Positions 52,842-60,571 of a stretch of DNA of 62,271 nucleotides are shown here, piece by piece; the first letter of the stretch is position 1; every line of letters starts with the position of its first letter. The position numbers were made by a program, and so were the translations under genes. The DNA is from B16-G9 sp964400655 (GTDB taxonomy: Bacteria; Bacteroidota; Bacteroidia; Bacteroidales; F082), in assembly GCA_964400655.1 (NCBI GenBank), contig CAYNVN010000123.1, forward strand, positions 1 through 62,271. The letters are read 5' to 3'. Under the pieces are notes generated by a model that saw nothing but the letters and a program-made list of their open reading frames with translations, ran no database searches and was not told the origin of the DNA.

Positions 52842-54812
52842 ATGAATAAACGAATAAAAATAGTAATCTTTGTTTTGCTGGTTTTTTCGGGAATCATTAA
52901 AACGGTAAAGGGACAGGCTGTTTTTGACACGTTAAACCTTTTGGAGTTTGAAGTGGTTGGCATCAAAGATTCTTATGAGCGTTCGTTTAAAAAAAGCAGT
53001 ATTGATACGCTGATAAAAAAGGATTTTGAACATTTTGACCTGGGACAGCTGCTTACCGCCTTTTCGCCGGTGTTTATTAAGTCGTACGGTAAGGGAAGCA
53101 TCTCTTCCGCCTCTTTCAGGGGAACGGCAGCTTCGCATACGCAGGTGCTTTGGAACGATTTTGCCATTAACTCACCCATGCTGGGACAGGTTGATTTTTC
53201 CTATGTTCCCGAATCGTTTTTTGACAAACTGGAGTTGTTGTACGGTGGCGGGTCGCTTTATAAATCGGGAGGAGCTTTGGGAGGAAGTGTGCTGCTCGAT
53301 AACAGTACCCGTCAAACCGATAAACCGTTGTTTCATATCAGTCAGTCGGCTGGCAGCTTTAAAACGTTTAATACGGCCCTGTCGCTGAATCTAAATTATA
53401 AAAAGTTCAGTTCGGGTACGCGGGCAATGGTACAGACTTCTGAAAACGATTTTTCCTATTACAACAACGGGGTTTTGCCTCCCGAATGGATGAATCAGCA
53501 AAATGCCTCTTATCTCAACGGCGGTTTTCTTCAGCAGTTTTCTCTGCAGCTTAATCCCTGGCAACATCTGAGTTTTATAAGCTGGAACCAATGGAACAAT
53601 CGCAATATTCCGCCTATAATGACCAATGTTTATAAAGGGGGCGATCCCGAAGAGTATCAAAAAACCTTTTTTTCGCGGAATGTACTGGGGTGGCTCTATC
53701 ATAAAAACAAAACAAGGGTTGAGGTTAAAGGGGCTTTTTTTTACGAAGACCAGCATTATTACCTGAAAACCACCACTTCCGACGATTCGTCCAATGTGGT
53801 TACGCTTATCGACTCTAAAAATTATACTTCGGGATTTTACCTGAAGTCAAAATGGACACAAAAGGTGAAACATGGATGGGAGCTTAGCTCGGGAGTTGAT
53901 GTTACATACGACAGGGTTATCAGTAGCAACTACTCCGATACAAAAATGCGTTTTGCCACATCCGTGTTTGCAGGTATTAACAAACGATTTTGGAAAAAAC
54001 TAACCCTTGATGCGCTGGTTCGTACTCAGTTAACGGATGGGAAATTGCTTCCGTTAATGCCGTTTGCAGGATTGAACTACAAAGTGCTGGATAAAGAAGA
54101 CCTCTATTTGAGGGCCACGGTTTCGCGAAACTACCATTTACCAACATTGAACGACCTCTACTGGTATCCGGGTGGTAACAGCAGCTTGTTGCCCGAAGAC
54201 GGTGTGGAAACGGAAGCCGGTGTTAATTACCTTAAATCGCTGTCGAAGCGGTTAACCCTTGCGGTGGATGTTTCTGTGTATTATTCGGTAATCAACAATT
54301 GGATTCAATGGAAACCCACCGATTATCGTTACTGGACTCCCGAAAACATTGCCCTGGTGAAAGCCCGCGGATTGGAAACTTCGTTGCAGCTCAGTGGCCG
54401 GATTGAAAAATGGTATTACCGCTTGTCGGGCGATTATGCCTATACCGTTACAACCGACGAAAGCCGGCTTGCCGTGGAAGAAGGATATAACGGCAGACAA
54501 TTAATCTATATTCCCGTTCATCACGGAAGTTTGTTTTTTTACGTTGGCTTTAAGGGGTGGTCGTTGGGATGGAATACCATTGTAACCGGAACAAGAACCA
54601 CAACCATGAACCCGCAGGATTCGTACTCAAATACCCTTCCGGCATACTGTTTAAACGATTTTCAGATTGGTAAAAAATGGCTGTTGAAGAAAACCGGTAT
54701 TGAGCTTCAGGCAAAATTCAACAATATTTTTAACGTGCAGTATCAGGCGGTTTTATGGCGTGCCATGCCAGGAAGAAATTTTGAAGTGATTTTGAAAGCG
54801 GATGTTTGGTAG
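52842..54812 (+). CDS. TonB-dependent outer membrane receptor, BtuB-like
   Basis: 656 residues. After the signal peptide (FVLLVFSGIIKTVKGQ) a plug domain covers about residues 40-150 (DLGQLLTAFSPVFIKSYGKG, SASFRGTAASHTQVLWND, LLYGGGSLYKSGGALGGSV). A beta barrel with alternating aromatic strands follows and ends in the typical C-terminal strand RNFEVILKADVW. There is no N-terminal carboxypeptidase-like domain. At about 650 residues it has the size of BtuB-type receptors rather than SusC. Placement under the cobalamin riboswitch makes cobalamin or a related corrinoid the likely ligand. Confidence 0.92.
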   Translation: MNKRIKIVIFVLLVFSGIIKTVKGQAVFDTLNLLEFEVVGIKDSYERSFKKSSIDTLIKKDFEHFDLGQLLTAFSPVFIKSYGKGSISSASFRGTAASHTQVLWNDFAINSPMLGQVDFSYVPESFFDKLELLYGGGSLYKSGGALGGSVLLDNSTRQTDKPLFHISQSAGSFKTFNTALSLNLNYKKFSSGTRAMVQTSENDFSYYNNGVLPPEWMNQQNASYLNGGFLQQFSLQLNPWQHLSFISWNQWNNRNIPPIMTNVYKGGDPEEYQKTFFSRNVLGWLYHKNKTRVEVKGAFFYEDQHYYLKTTTSDDSSNVVTLIDSKNYTSGFYLKSKWTQKVKHGWELSSGVDVTYDRVISSNYSDTKMRFATSVFAGINKRFWKKLTLDALVRTQLTDGKLLPLMPFAGLNYKVLDKEDLYLRATVSRNYHLPTLNDLYWYPGGNSSLLPEDGVETEAGVNYLKSLSKRLTLAVDVSVYYSVINNWIQWKPTDYRYWTPENIALVKARGLETSLQLSGRIEKWYYRLSGDYAYTVTTDESRLAVEEGYNGRQLIYIPVHHGSLFFYVGFKGWSLGWNTIVTGTRTTTMNPQDSYSNTLPAYCLNDFQIGKKWLLKKTGIELQAKFNNIFNVQYQAVLWRAMPGRNFEVILKADVW

Positions 54813-54820
54813 GGGAGGGG

Positions 54821-55013
54821 TGATTGACGATTTAAGATTGACGATTGACGATTGCTGATTTACGATTTAAGACAAATCAAAAATCAAAAATCATAGATTA
54901 AAAGATTGACGATTGACGATTTAAGATTGACGATTGACAAATAAATCAAAAATCAAAAATCAAAAATCAAAAATCAAAAATCAAAAATCAAAAATCAACA
55001 ATCAACAGATTGT
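54821..55013. repeat. Compound tandem repeat: GATTGACGATT words and a heptamer array
   Basis: Two clusters of direct GATTGACGATT/GATTTAAGATTGACG repeats (54822-54872 and 54903-54938) alternate with runs of the heptamer AATCAAA, about seven to eight perfect copies at 54944-54996. The array ends in a small AACAATC/GATTGTT foldback. It fills the gap between the receptor gene and the lipoprotein propeller. Confidence 0.9.
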
Positions 55014-55041
55014 TCAAGGTTTGTATTAAAAATAGAGATAA

Positions 55042-56106
55042 ATGAAGATTAAATTTGCGGTAACTATTTGGGTGGTTCTATTATTAACGGTTTCGTCGTG
55101 CAGGGATAACACTCCGTTGGAGCCTGAGCCGTCGATGTTTACGCCGCCCGGGGTTTTTACGGTAAACGAAGGTAATTTTACAACAGGAAACGCCTCGCTT
55201 ACCTGGTTTCGGTTTGCCGACAGCACGTTGCTGCCGGATGCTTTTTATGCCGTTAACAAGGTGCCGCTGGGCGATGTGGCCAATTATATCGCTTATCACA
55301 ACGGCAGGGGTTATGTTGTGGTAAATAATTCGGGAATTGTGTATGTTATCGACATTAAAACCGGGGCGTTTATGGGTAAAATAAGCGGACTCTCTTCGCC
55401 TCGCGAGATATTGTTTGTTGATGACAACACAGCACTTATCTCTGACCTGTTTGATAAATCATTAACCATTGCCGACCTGTCAACTTTTGCCGTTAAAGGT
55501 AAAATTGATTTAAATGGGCACACCTCCGAGTCGATGGTTAAAGCGGAGCATAAGGTTTTTGTTGCCAACTGGTCGAAAATGAACCAGCAAGCGGTTAACG
55601 ATAAAATATTGGTGGTTGATATCGATTTAATGAAGCTGACCGACTCGATAGCGGTTACCGTGGAGCCAAACAGCATGGCAATTGACAAAAACAATAAACT
55701 TTGGGTTTTGTGCAGCGGAGGATTTAATAATGAGTACTATCCGGCCTTGTACCGCATAAATACCGAAAGCAATACGGTGGAAAAGAAGCTGGAGTTTTCA
55801 CATAAAGATTGCAATCCTGTTGCATTGAGCATAAATGGCGATGGCGACAAACTTTTTTATCTTAACAAAGATATTTACCGGATTTCTGTTTCTTCCGGAG
55901 CAATTCCCGAAGCGCCTTTTGTTGCGTGCGGCGATAAAAACTTTTACGCATTGGGTGTAAGGCCCGATAAAGAGGAGATTTTTGTTTCGGACGCACTTGA
56001 TTATGTCAGAAACGGACAGGTTTATGTTTACGATAACAGTGGTAATTTACGCAGCAGCTTTGAAGCGGGGATTATCCCCGGATATTTTGGTTTTGTAACG
56101 GAATAG
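55042..56106 (+). CDS. BtuG-like beta-propeller lipoprotein (DUF5074/YncE-like)
   Basis: 354 residues with a lipoprotein signal (WVVLLLTVSSCRDN, lipobox VSSC). The mature part starts with GVFTVNEGNFTTGNASLTWF, the usual opening of DUF5074 propellers, and continues with blades such as YVVVNNSGIVYVIDIKTG, IADLSTFAVKGKIDL and EIFVSDALDYVRNGQVYVY. In Bacteroides, BtuG proteins of this type cap BtuB and bind B12 very tightly. The same operon role is inferred here. It is homologous to the sorting-domain propeller at 50438. Confidence 0.85.
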   Translation: MKIKFAVTIWVVLLLTVSSCRDNTPLEPEPSMFTPPGVFTVNEGNFTTGNASLTWFRFADSTLLPDAFYAVNKVPLGDVANYIAYHNGRGYVVVNNSGIVYVIDIKTGAFMGKISGLSSPREILFVDDNTALISDLFDKSLTIADLSTFAVKGKIDLNGHTSESMVKAEHKVFVANWSKMNQQAVNDKILVVDIDLMKLTDSIAVTVEPNSMAIDKNNKLWVLCSGGFNNEYYPALYRINTESNTVEKKLEFSHKDCNPVALSINGDGDKLFYLNKDIYRISVSSGAIPEAPFVACGDKNFYALGVRPDKEEIFVSDALDYVRNGQVYVYDNSGNLRSSFEAGIIPGYFGFVTE

Positions 56107-56156
56107 TAAAGAAACTTATATCGTTATTCTGTGAGTGTTTGCTTACTACAGCCCTA

Positions 56157-56999
56157 TTATCTGTTTGTATGGTATTTTATAAGTCCTTCCATGGGAGCTT
56201 TTAAAATAATGCCTAAACGGATGTTGTTTTCCATTAATACCTCTTTCAGTATATCGCGGTAAACATAGGCTACCGATCCGGTAAAACTGACAACCTGATT
56301 TTGATAGTCAGGATATTTTGCAACCTGTTTTTCAATAAAATCGGAAAAAGAGGTTTTTACGGCTTCTTTGCATGTTTTAAAATGGATGTTTTCGGCGGCA
56401 AATTTGCTTAATGATGCAAAAAACCTGTTGGGATTGGGTTCGCCGTACAGTTTGTGCAGCGTAGATTCAAAATCAAGGTCAAAGGTTTGATAAAAACTTT
56501 CTGTAAGTTCGGGTTCGGCTTCGTCCGACAATATTTTTTGCAACAAAAGTTTACCCAGATAGGTTCCGCTTCCTTCGTCGGCAAGCAGCCAGCCCAGCGA
56601 GGGCAGGTGAGCGGTAACGTTATTACCGTCCCACATACATGAGTTGGATCCGGTTCCCAGGATACAGGCAATGCCTTTATTGTTCTGTAACAGAGCCGCT
56701 GCAGCACCTGTAAGGTCGTGCCCGGTAAAAATATCGGCCCATTTGAAAAACAGTTGAAGCGAATGTTTTACCAGTGAGCAGTTGGCCTCGTTTGAACATC
56801 CTGCACCGTAAAAAAATACCTTTTCGATATCGCTTCCGTTTATATGATTATGAAGCTCTTCAAACAGAGCCTTCTCAAGTTCGTCGGCTTTATAATAAAA
56901 GGGATTGAATCCCCGTGTTGTTAAGTCGGTCAGTACCTTACCGTTATCAACCACTACCCACTGGGTTTTTGTGGAACCGCTGTCTGCTATTACAATCAT
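56157..56999 (-). CDS. BadF/BadG/BcrA-type ATPase, N-acetylglucosamine kinase-like
   Basis: 280 residues of the actin-like ATPase fold. The phosphate-1 motif is IADSGSTKTQWVVVD, the acidic motif GHDLTGAAAALL, the phosphate-2 motif CILGTGSNSCMWDG, and GWLLADEGSGTYLG follows. The C-terminal adenosine segment is VSFTGSVAYVYRDIL. Bacteroidota proteins of this size are usually annotated as GlcNAc kinase-like, and the sugar is not proven. It is divergent from the PfkB kinase gene, with minus-strand TACTTTTG at 57017-57024 as a possible promoter. Confidence 0.85.
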   Translation of the reverse strand: MIVIADSGSTKTQWVVVDNGKVLTDLTTRGFNPFYYKADELEKALFEELHNHINGSDIEKVFFYGAGCSNEANCSLVKHSLQLFFKWADIFTGHDLTGAAAALLQNNKGIACILGTGSNSCMWDGNNVTAHLPSLGWLLADEGSGTYLGKLLLQKILSDEAEPELTESFYQTFDLDFESTLHKLYGEPNPNRFFASLSKFAAENIHFKTCKEAVKTSFSDFIEKQVAKYPDYQNQVVSFTGSVAYVYRDILKEVLMENNIRLGIILKAPMEGLIKYHTNR

Positions 57000-57064
57000 A
57001 AAAAATTTTTGATGTGCAAAAGTATGGATTCCTTATGAAACTTACTAAATTTGAGACAAAAAAC

Positions 57065-57955
57065 ATGATATATACCCTTGGCGAAACACTTCTTGACATA
57101 ATCTTTAAATCCGACGGGAGTCTGTCGGCCACACCGGGTGGTGCCATGCTTAATGTGGCCGTATCGCTGGCACGCAGAAAAACCCCGGTTACACTCATAT
57201 CGGAACTGGGAGATGACTTGACGGGTAACAGGATTATCGGATTTTTACTGGATGAGGGAATCTCGTCAAAATGTATTACCCGATACCAATCTGGCAAAAC
57301 TTCACTTGCCCTTGCTTTTCTCGATAAAGATGCCAAACCGTCCTATAATTTTTATAAAACATACCCTGAACGGCGAAAACTTATTACCGACATGAGATTT
57401 ACAAACAACGATTATCTTTTGTTCGGCTCGGTTTATTCGCTTGATCCCGACATACGGAAAGATGTTGTTGCCATTATTAATAAAGCGAAGCAAAACGGAA
57501 CAACCATTATTTACGATCCCAATATTCGTCACGCTTATCATCTTGACAACACGCTTTTCCGGCAGGCTGTACAGGAAAATATTGCCACGGCTCATATCAT
57601 AAAAGGCTCGGATGAAGATTTTACCAACCTGTTTGGCCCGGGAAATCCTGATACCTGGGCTGAACTGATTCGTAAAACCAATAAAAATGCAACGGTAATT
57701 GTTACATTGGGACAAAACGGTTGTGCCGGATATGTTAACAACCGGATAATAAAAATACCTGCTAAAAAAATTAAAGCGGTAAGTACCGTGGGCGCAGGCG
57801 ATGCTTTTAATGCAGGTATGCTTTATACCATGAACAGAACGGGTGAAAAACCTGATATTTTATCAGATAATCAATGGAACAGCATACTTGAAACAGCCAC
57901 TGATTTTGCAGCGGAGGTTTGCAGCAGGGAAGAGAATTATGTAGGAAAAATCTGA
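57065..57955 (+). CDS. PfkB-family carbohydrate kinase (fructokinase-like)
   Basis: About 296 residues from the ATG at 57065. The more upstream in-frame starts at 57014 and 57035 would overlap promoter-like DNA of the divergent gene. The family start is YTLGETLLDIIF, followed by ATPGGAMLNVAVSLARR and the C-terminal PfkB signature VSTVGAGDAFNAGMLY with the catalytic Asp. It phosphorylates a sugar, and fructose or a similar ketose is the usual annotation. Together with the divergent GlcNAc-kinase-like gene it suggests a small sugar-phosphate module. Confidence 0.88.
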   Translation: MIYTLGETLLDIIFKSDGSLSATPGGAMLNVAVSLARRKTPVTLISELGDDLTGNRIIGFLLDEGISSKCITRYQSGKTSLALAFLDKDAKPSYNFYKTYPERRKLITDMRFTNNDYLLFGSVYSLDPDIRKDVVAIINKAKQNGTTIIYDPNIRHAYHLDNTLFRQAVQENIATAHIIKGSDEDFTNLFGPGNPDTWAELIRKTNKNATVIVTLGQNGCAGYVNNRIIKIPAKKIKAVSTVGAGDAFNAGMLYTMNRTGEKPDILSDNQWNSILETATDFAAEVCSREENYVGKI

Positions 57956-58037
57956 AAAGTTTTGAAAATACTTTAAAAATTACACACTCCTGTTCCGAAA
58001 GACAGTTGCAACAAACCTCCGCCGGTTTTCTGTTTCT

Positions 58038-59498
58038 TTATTCTTCGGGAATGTTTTTTAATATTTCCAGGGTCAGTTCCCAAAATTTCTTAACCGACTC
58101 AATTTCCATCCGTTCATCGGGAGAGTGAGCTCCTTTTATGGTAGGGCCGTAAGAGATCATATCCATTCCGGGATATTTATCGCCGATGAGCCCGCACTCC
58201 AGTCCTGCATGAATGGCAAGCACTTCCGGATCTTCGTTAAAAAGTTTTGTATAAAGTTTAGAGGTGAGGTCAACAATTTCGGAGTCGGGGTTGGGTGTCC
58301 ATCCCGGATAACCGTCGCTGGTTTCGGTACGGGCCCCTGCAAGATGAAATACACTAACCACCATGTTGGTAACATCCTGCTTACGCGACTCTACCGAGCT
58401 GCGCTGACTGGTTGTTATCAAAATTTCCTCTTCCTTAAATTTTACCGAAGCCAGGTTGGTGGAGGTTTCAACAAAGTCTTCAATATCGGCCGACATGGCA
58501 ATTACACCGTGCGGGCAGGCATACAGCGAGTTTAGCAGCTCGTCGGTTGATTCGTCGTCAACAACGTATTCGGGCGGGTCGCAGCTTTCGATGGTAAAGT
58601 TTAATGCGGGTTCGGTTACGCGAAATTCGTTTTTAATGGTTTCGGTATAGGCTGTTGTTGCCGCCTTCAGCTCTTCACTTTTATTATCAGGAACCAGGAT
58701 AACGGCAAATGCCTCGCGGGCAATGGCATTTCGCAGGTTTCCTCCGTCAAAGTCGTGCAGTTTAATGTCGAGATTTTTCAGGTTCTCCCACAAAAAACGG
58801 TTTAATATTTTATTGGCATTTCCGCGGTTTTTATTGATTTCGTCACCGGAGTGTCCGCCTTTAAGGCCTGATACTTTCAGGGTAAAAGCCGAATATCCTC
58901 CGGGTGTTTCCACCTTATCGTAGGGCAGCCATACCAGCGTATCCTGACCGCCGGCACAGCCGATAAATAGCTGGCCTTCATCCTCCGAGTCGAGGTTTAA
59001 TAATATCTTGCTTTTAAGAAAACCGGGTTGAAGTCCGAACGCACCGGTTAACCCTGTTTCTTCGTCAACGGTAAAGAGTGCTTCCAGTGGGCCGTGTTTA
59101 ATATCATCGGATGCCAGAATGGCGAGGGAAACGGCAACGCCGATACCGTCGTCGCCACCAAGGGTGGTTCCTTTTGCGGTAACCCAGCCGTCTTCTATAT
59201 ACACCTCAATGGGATCGTTGTCAAAGTCGTGGTCGGTATCGCTGTTTTTTTCACAAACCATATCCATATGACTTTGTAAAACCACCGATTTACGGTTTTC
59301 CATACCGGCCGTGGCGGGTTTACGAATAAGCACGTTTCCCACTTGGTCGGTAAGGGTTTCCAAATGGTGTTTTTTGCCGAAATCCATTAAATAGGCTTTA
59401 ATTTTATCCTCTTTTTTGGAGGGTCTGGGAATTTCAAGAATTTCTTTAAAATAGTGCCAGACTATTTTCGGCTCAAGGTTTGAAATAACTTCGTTCAT
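58038..59498 (-). CDS. pepD: Aminoacyl-histidine dipeptidase PepD (M20 family)
   Basis: 486 residues, the usual PepD length. The zinc-site motifs are SHMDMVCEKN, LGGDDGIGVAVSLAIL and DEETGLTGAFGL. The dimerisation domain contains GLKGGHSGDEINKNRGNA, and the last zinc ligand lies in YGPTIKGAHSPDERM. It cleaves Xaa-His and related dipeptides in the cytoplasm. It follows obg after 18 bases and is probably in its operon. Confidence 0.94.
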   Translation of the reverse strand: MNEVISNLEPKIVWHYFKEILEIPRPSKKEDKIKAYLMDFGKKHHLETLTDQVGNVLIRKPATAGMENRKSVVLQSHMDMVCEKNSDTDHDFDNDPIEVYIEDGWVTAKGTTLGGDDGIGVAVSLAILASDDIKHGPLEALFTVDEETGLTGAFGLQPGFLKSKILLNLDSEDEGQLFIGCAGGQDTLVWLPYDKVETPGGYSAFTLKVSGLKGGHSGDEINKNRGNANKILNRFLWENLKNLDIKLHDFDGGNLRNAIAREAFAVILVPDNKSEELKAATTAYTETIKNEFRVTEPALNFTIESCDPPEYVVDDESTDELLNSLYACPHGVIAMSADIEDFVETSTNLASVKFKEEEILITTSQRSSVESRKQDVTNMVVSVFHLAGARTETSDGYPGWTPNPDSEIVDLTSKLYTKLFNEDPEVLAIHAGLECGLIGDKYPGMDMISYGPTIKGAHSPDERMEIESVKKFWELTLEILKNIPEE

Positions 59499-59516
59499 CT
59501 TTTTTTATTACTATAT

Positions 59517-60509
59517 TTATGTTGTTAATGATTTCCAAATTATATCTTTAAGTTGCTGAATTCCTTTGCCCGTAACCGAAGAGATGAATACCGACGGCAA
59601 TTCCTCTGGTATTTGTTTTTTTACCTCTTCAATTAACTCGTCATCCAGCATATCGGATTTGGTAATGGCTAAAATCCGTTCTTTATCCAACAGTTCGGGG
59701 TTATACTTTCCAAGTTCCCGCAACAGGATTCGGTACTCTTTTTCAATGTCATCACTATCGATGGGAACCATAAACAGCAGGATGGAGTTTCTTTCGATAT
59801 GACGTAAAAACCGAAGTCCAAGTCCTTTTCCTTCGGCGGCACCTTCAATAATACCGGGGATATCGGCCATAACAAACGACTGGTTGTCGCGATATGAAAC
59901 AATGCCGAGGTTGGGTCTGAGGGTAGTAAACGGGTAATTGGCAATTTCGGGTTTTGCAGCCGAAACCACCGAAAGCAAGGTTGATTTACCGGCGTTTGGA
60001 AATCCCACAAGACCCACGTCGGCAAGAATTTTTAACTCAAGGATTATCTCGGCTTCACGGCCCTCTTCGCCGGGTTGGGCATATTTTGGAGTTTGGTTGG
60101 TAGATGTTTTAAAATGATCGTTGCCCAGTCCGCCTCGTCCGCCTTTAAGCAGTACCACTTTTTGTCCGTGTTCGGTAATTTCGCTTAAAAACTCACCTGT
60201 TTCGGCATCTTTGGCAATGGTGCCCAAAGGCACTTCAATAACAATGTCCTTTCCGTTTGCTCCGGTACTGCGTTGACCGCCGCCCGGCTGACCGTTTTCG
60301 GCAAAAAGATGCCGGGTATAGCGCAGGTGCAACAGTGTCCACATATGTGAGTTACCCACCATGATGATGTCGCCGCCTTTGCCGCCATCGCCACCGTCGG
60401 GGCCGCCTTTGGGCAGGTATTTTTCGCGGCGAAAATGTACGGAACCGTTGCCGCCGTTACCTGAGCGGCAATATATTTTTATATAATCAATAAAGTTTGA
60501 TGTAGCCAT
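59517..60509 (-). CDS. obg: Obg-family GTPase (ObgE/CgtA)
   Basis: 330 residues. The glycine-rich Obg fold covers about 1-160 (FRREKYLPKGGPDGGDGGKG as the longest block). The G domain has G1 GFPNAGKSTLL, G3 DIPGIIEGAAEGKGLG and G4 ITKSD. The C-terminal OCT extension found in some species is absent. It acts in 50S ribosome assembly and stress control. The start region has a TAnnTTTG-like sequence with one mismatch upstream. Confidence 0.96.
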   Translation of the reverse strand: MATSNFIDYIKIYCRSGNGGNGSVHFRREKYLPKGGPDGGDGGKGGDIIMVGNSHMWTLLHLRYTRHLFAENGQPGGGQRSTGANGKDIVIEVPLGTIAKDAETGEFLSEITEHGQKVVLLKGGRGGLGNDHFKTSTNQTPKYAQPGEEGREAEIILELKILADVGLVGFPNAGKSTLLSVVSAAKPEIANYPFTTLRPNLGIVSYRDNQSFVMADIPGIIEGAAEGKGLGLRFLRHIERNSILLFMVPIDSDDIEKEYRILLRELGKYNPELLDKERILAITKSDMLDDELIEEVKKQIPEELPSVFISSVTGKGIQQLKDIIWKSLTT

Positions 60510-60571
60510 TATAATTTATTGTAAATCGGTTGCAAAGGTGCGAAAATTTTGGCGTTTTCCAATATTTGCTA

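Noticed and set aside
54821..55013. Possible CRISPR array
   Set aside because: The repeats are only 7 to 11 bases, have no unique spacers of regular length, and no cas genes are near.
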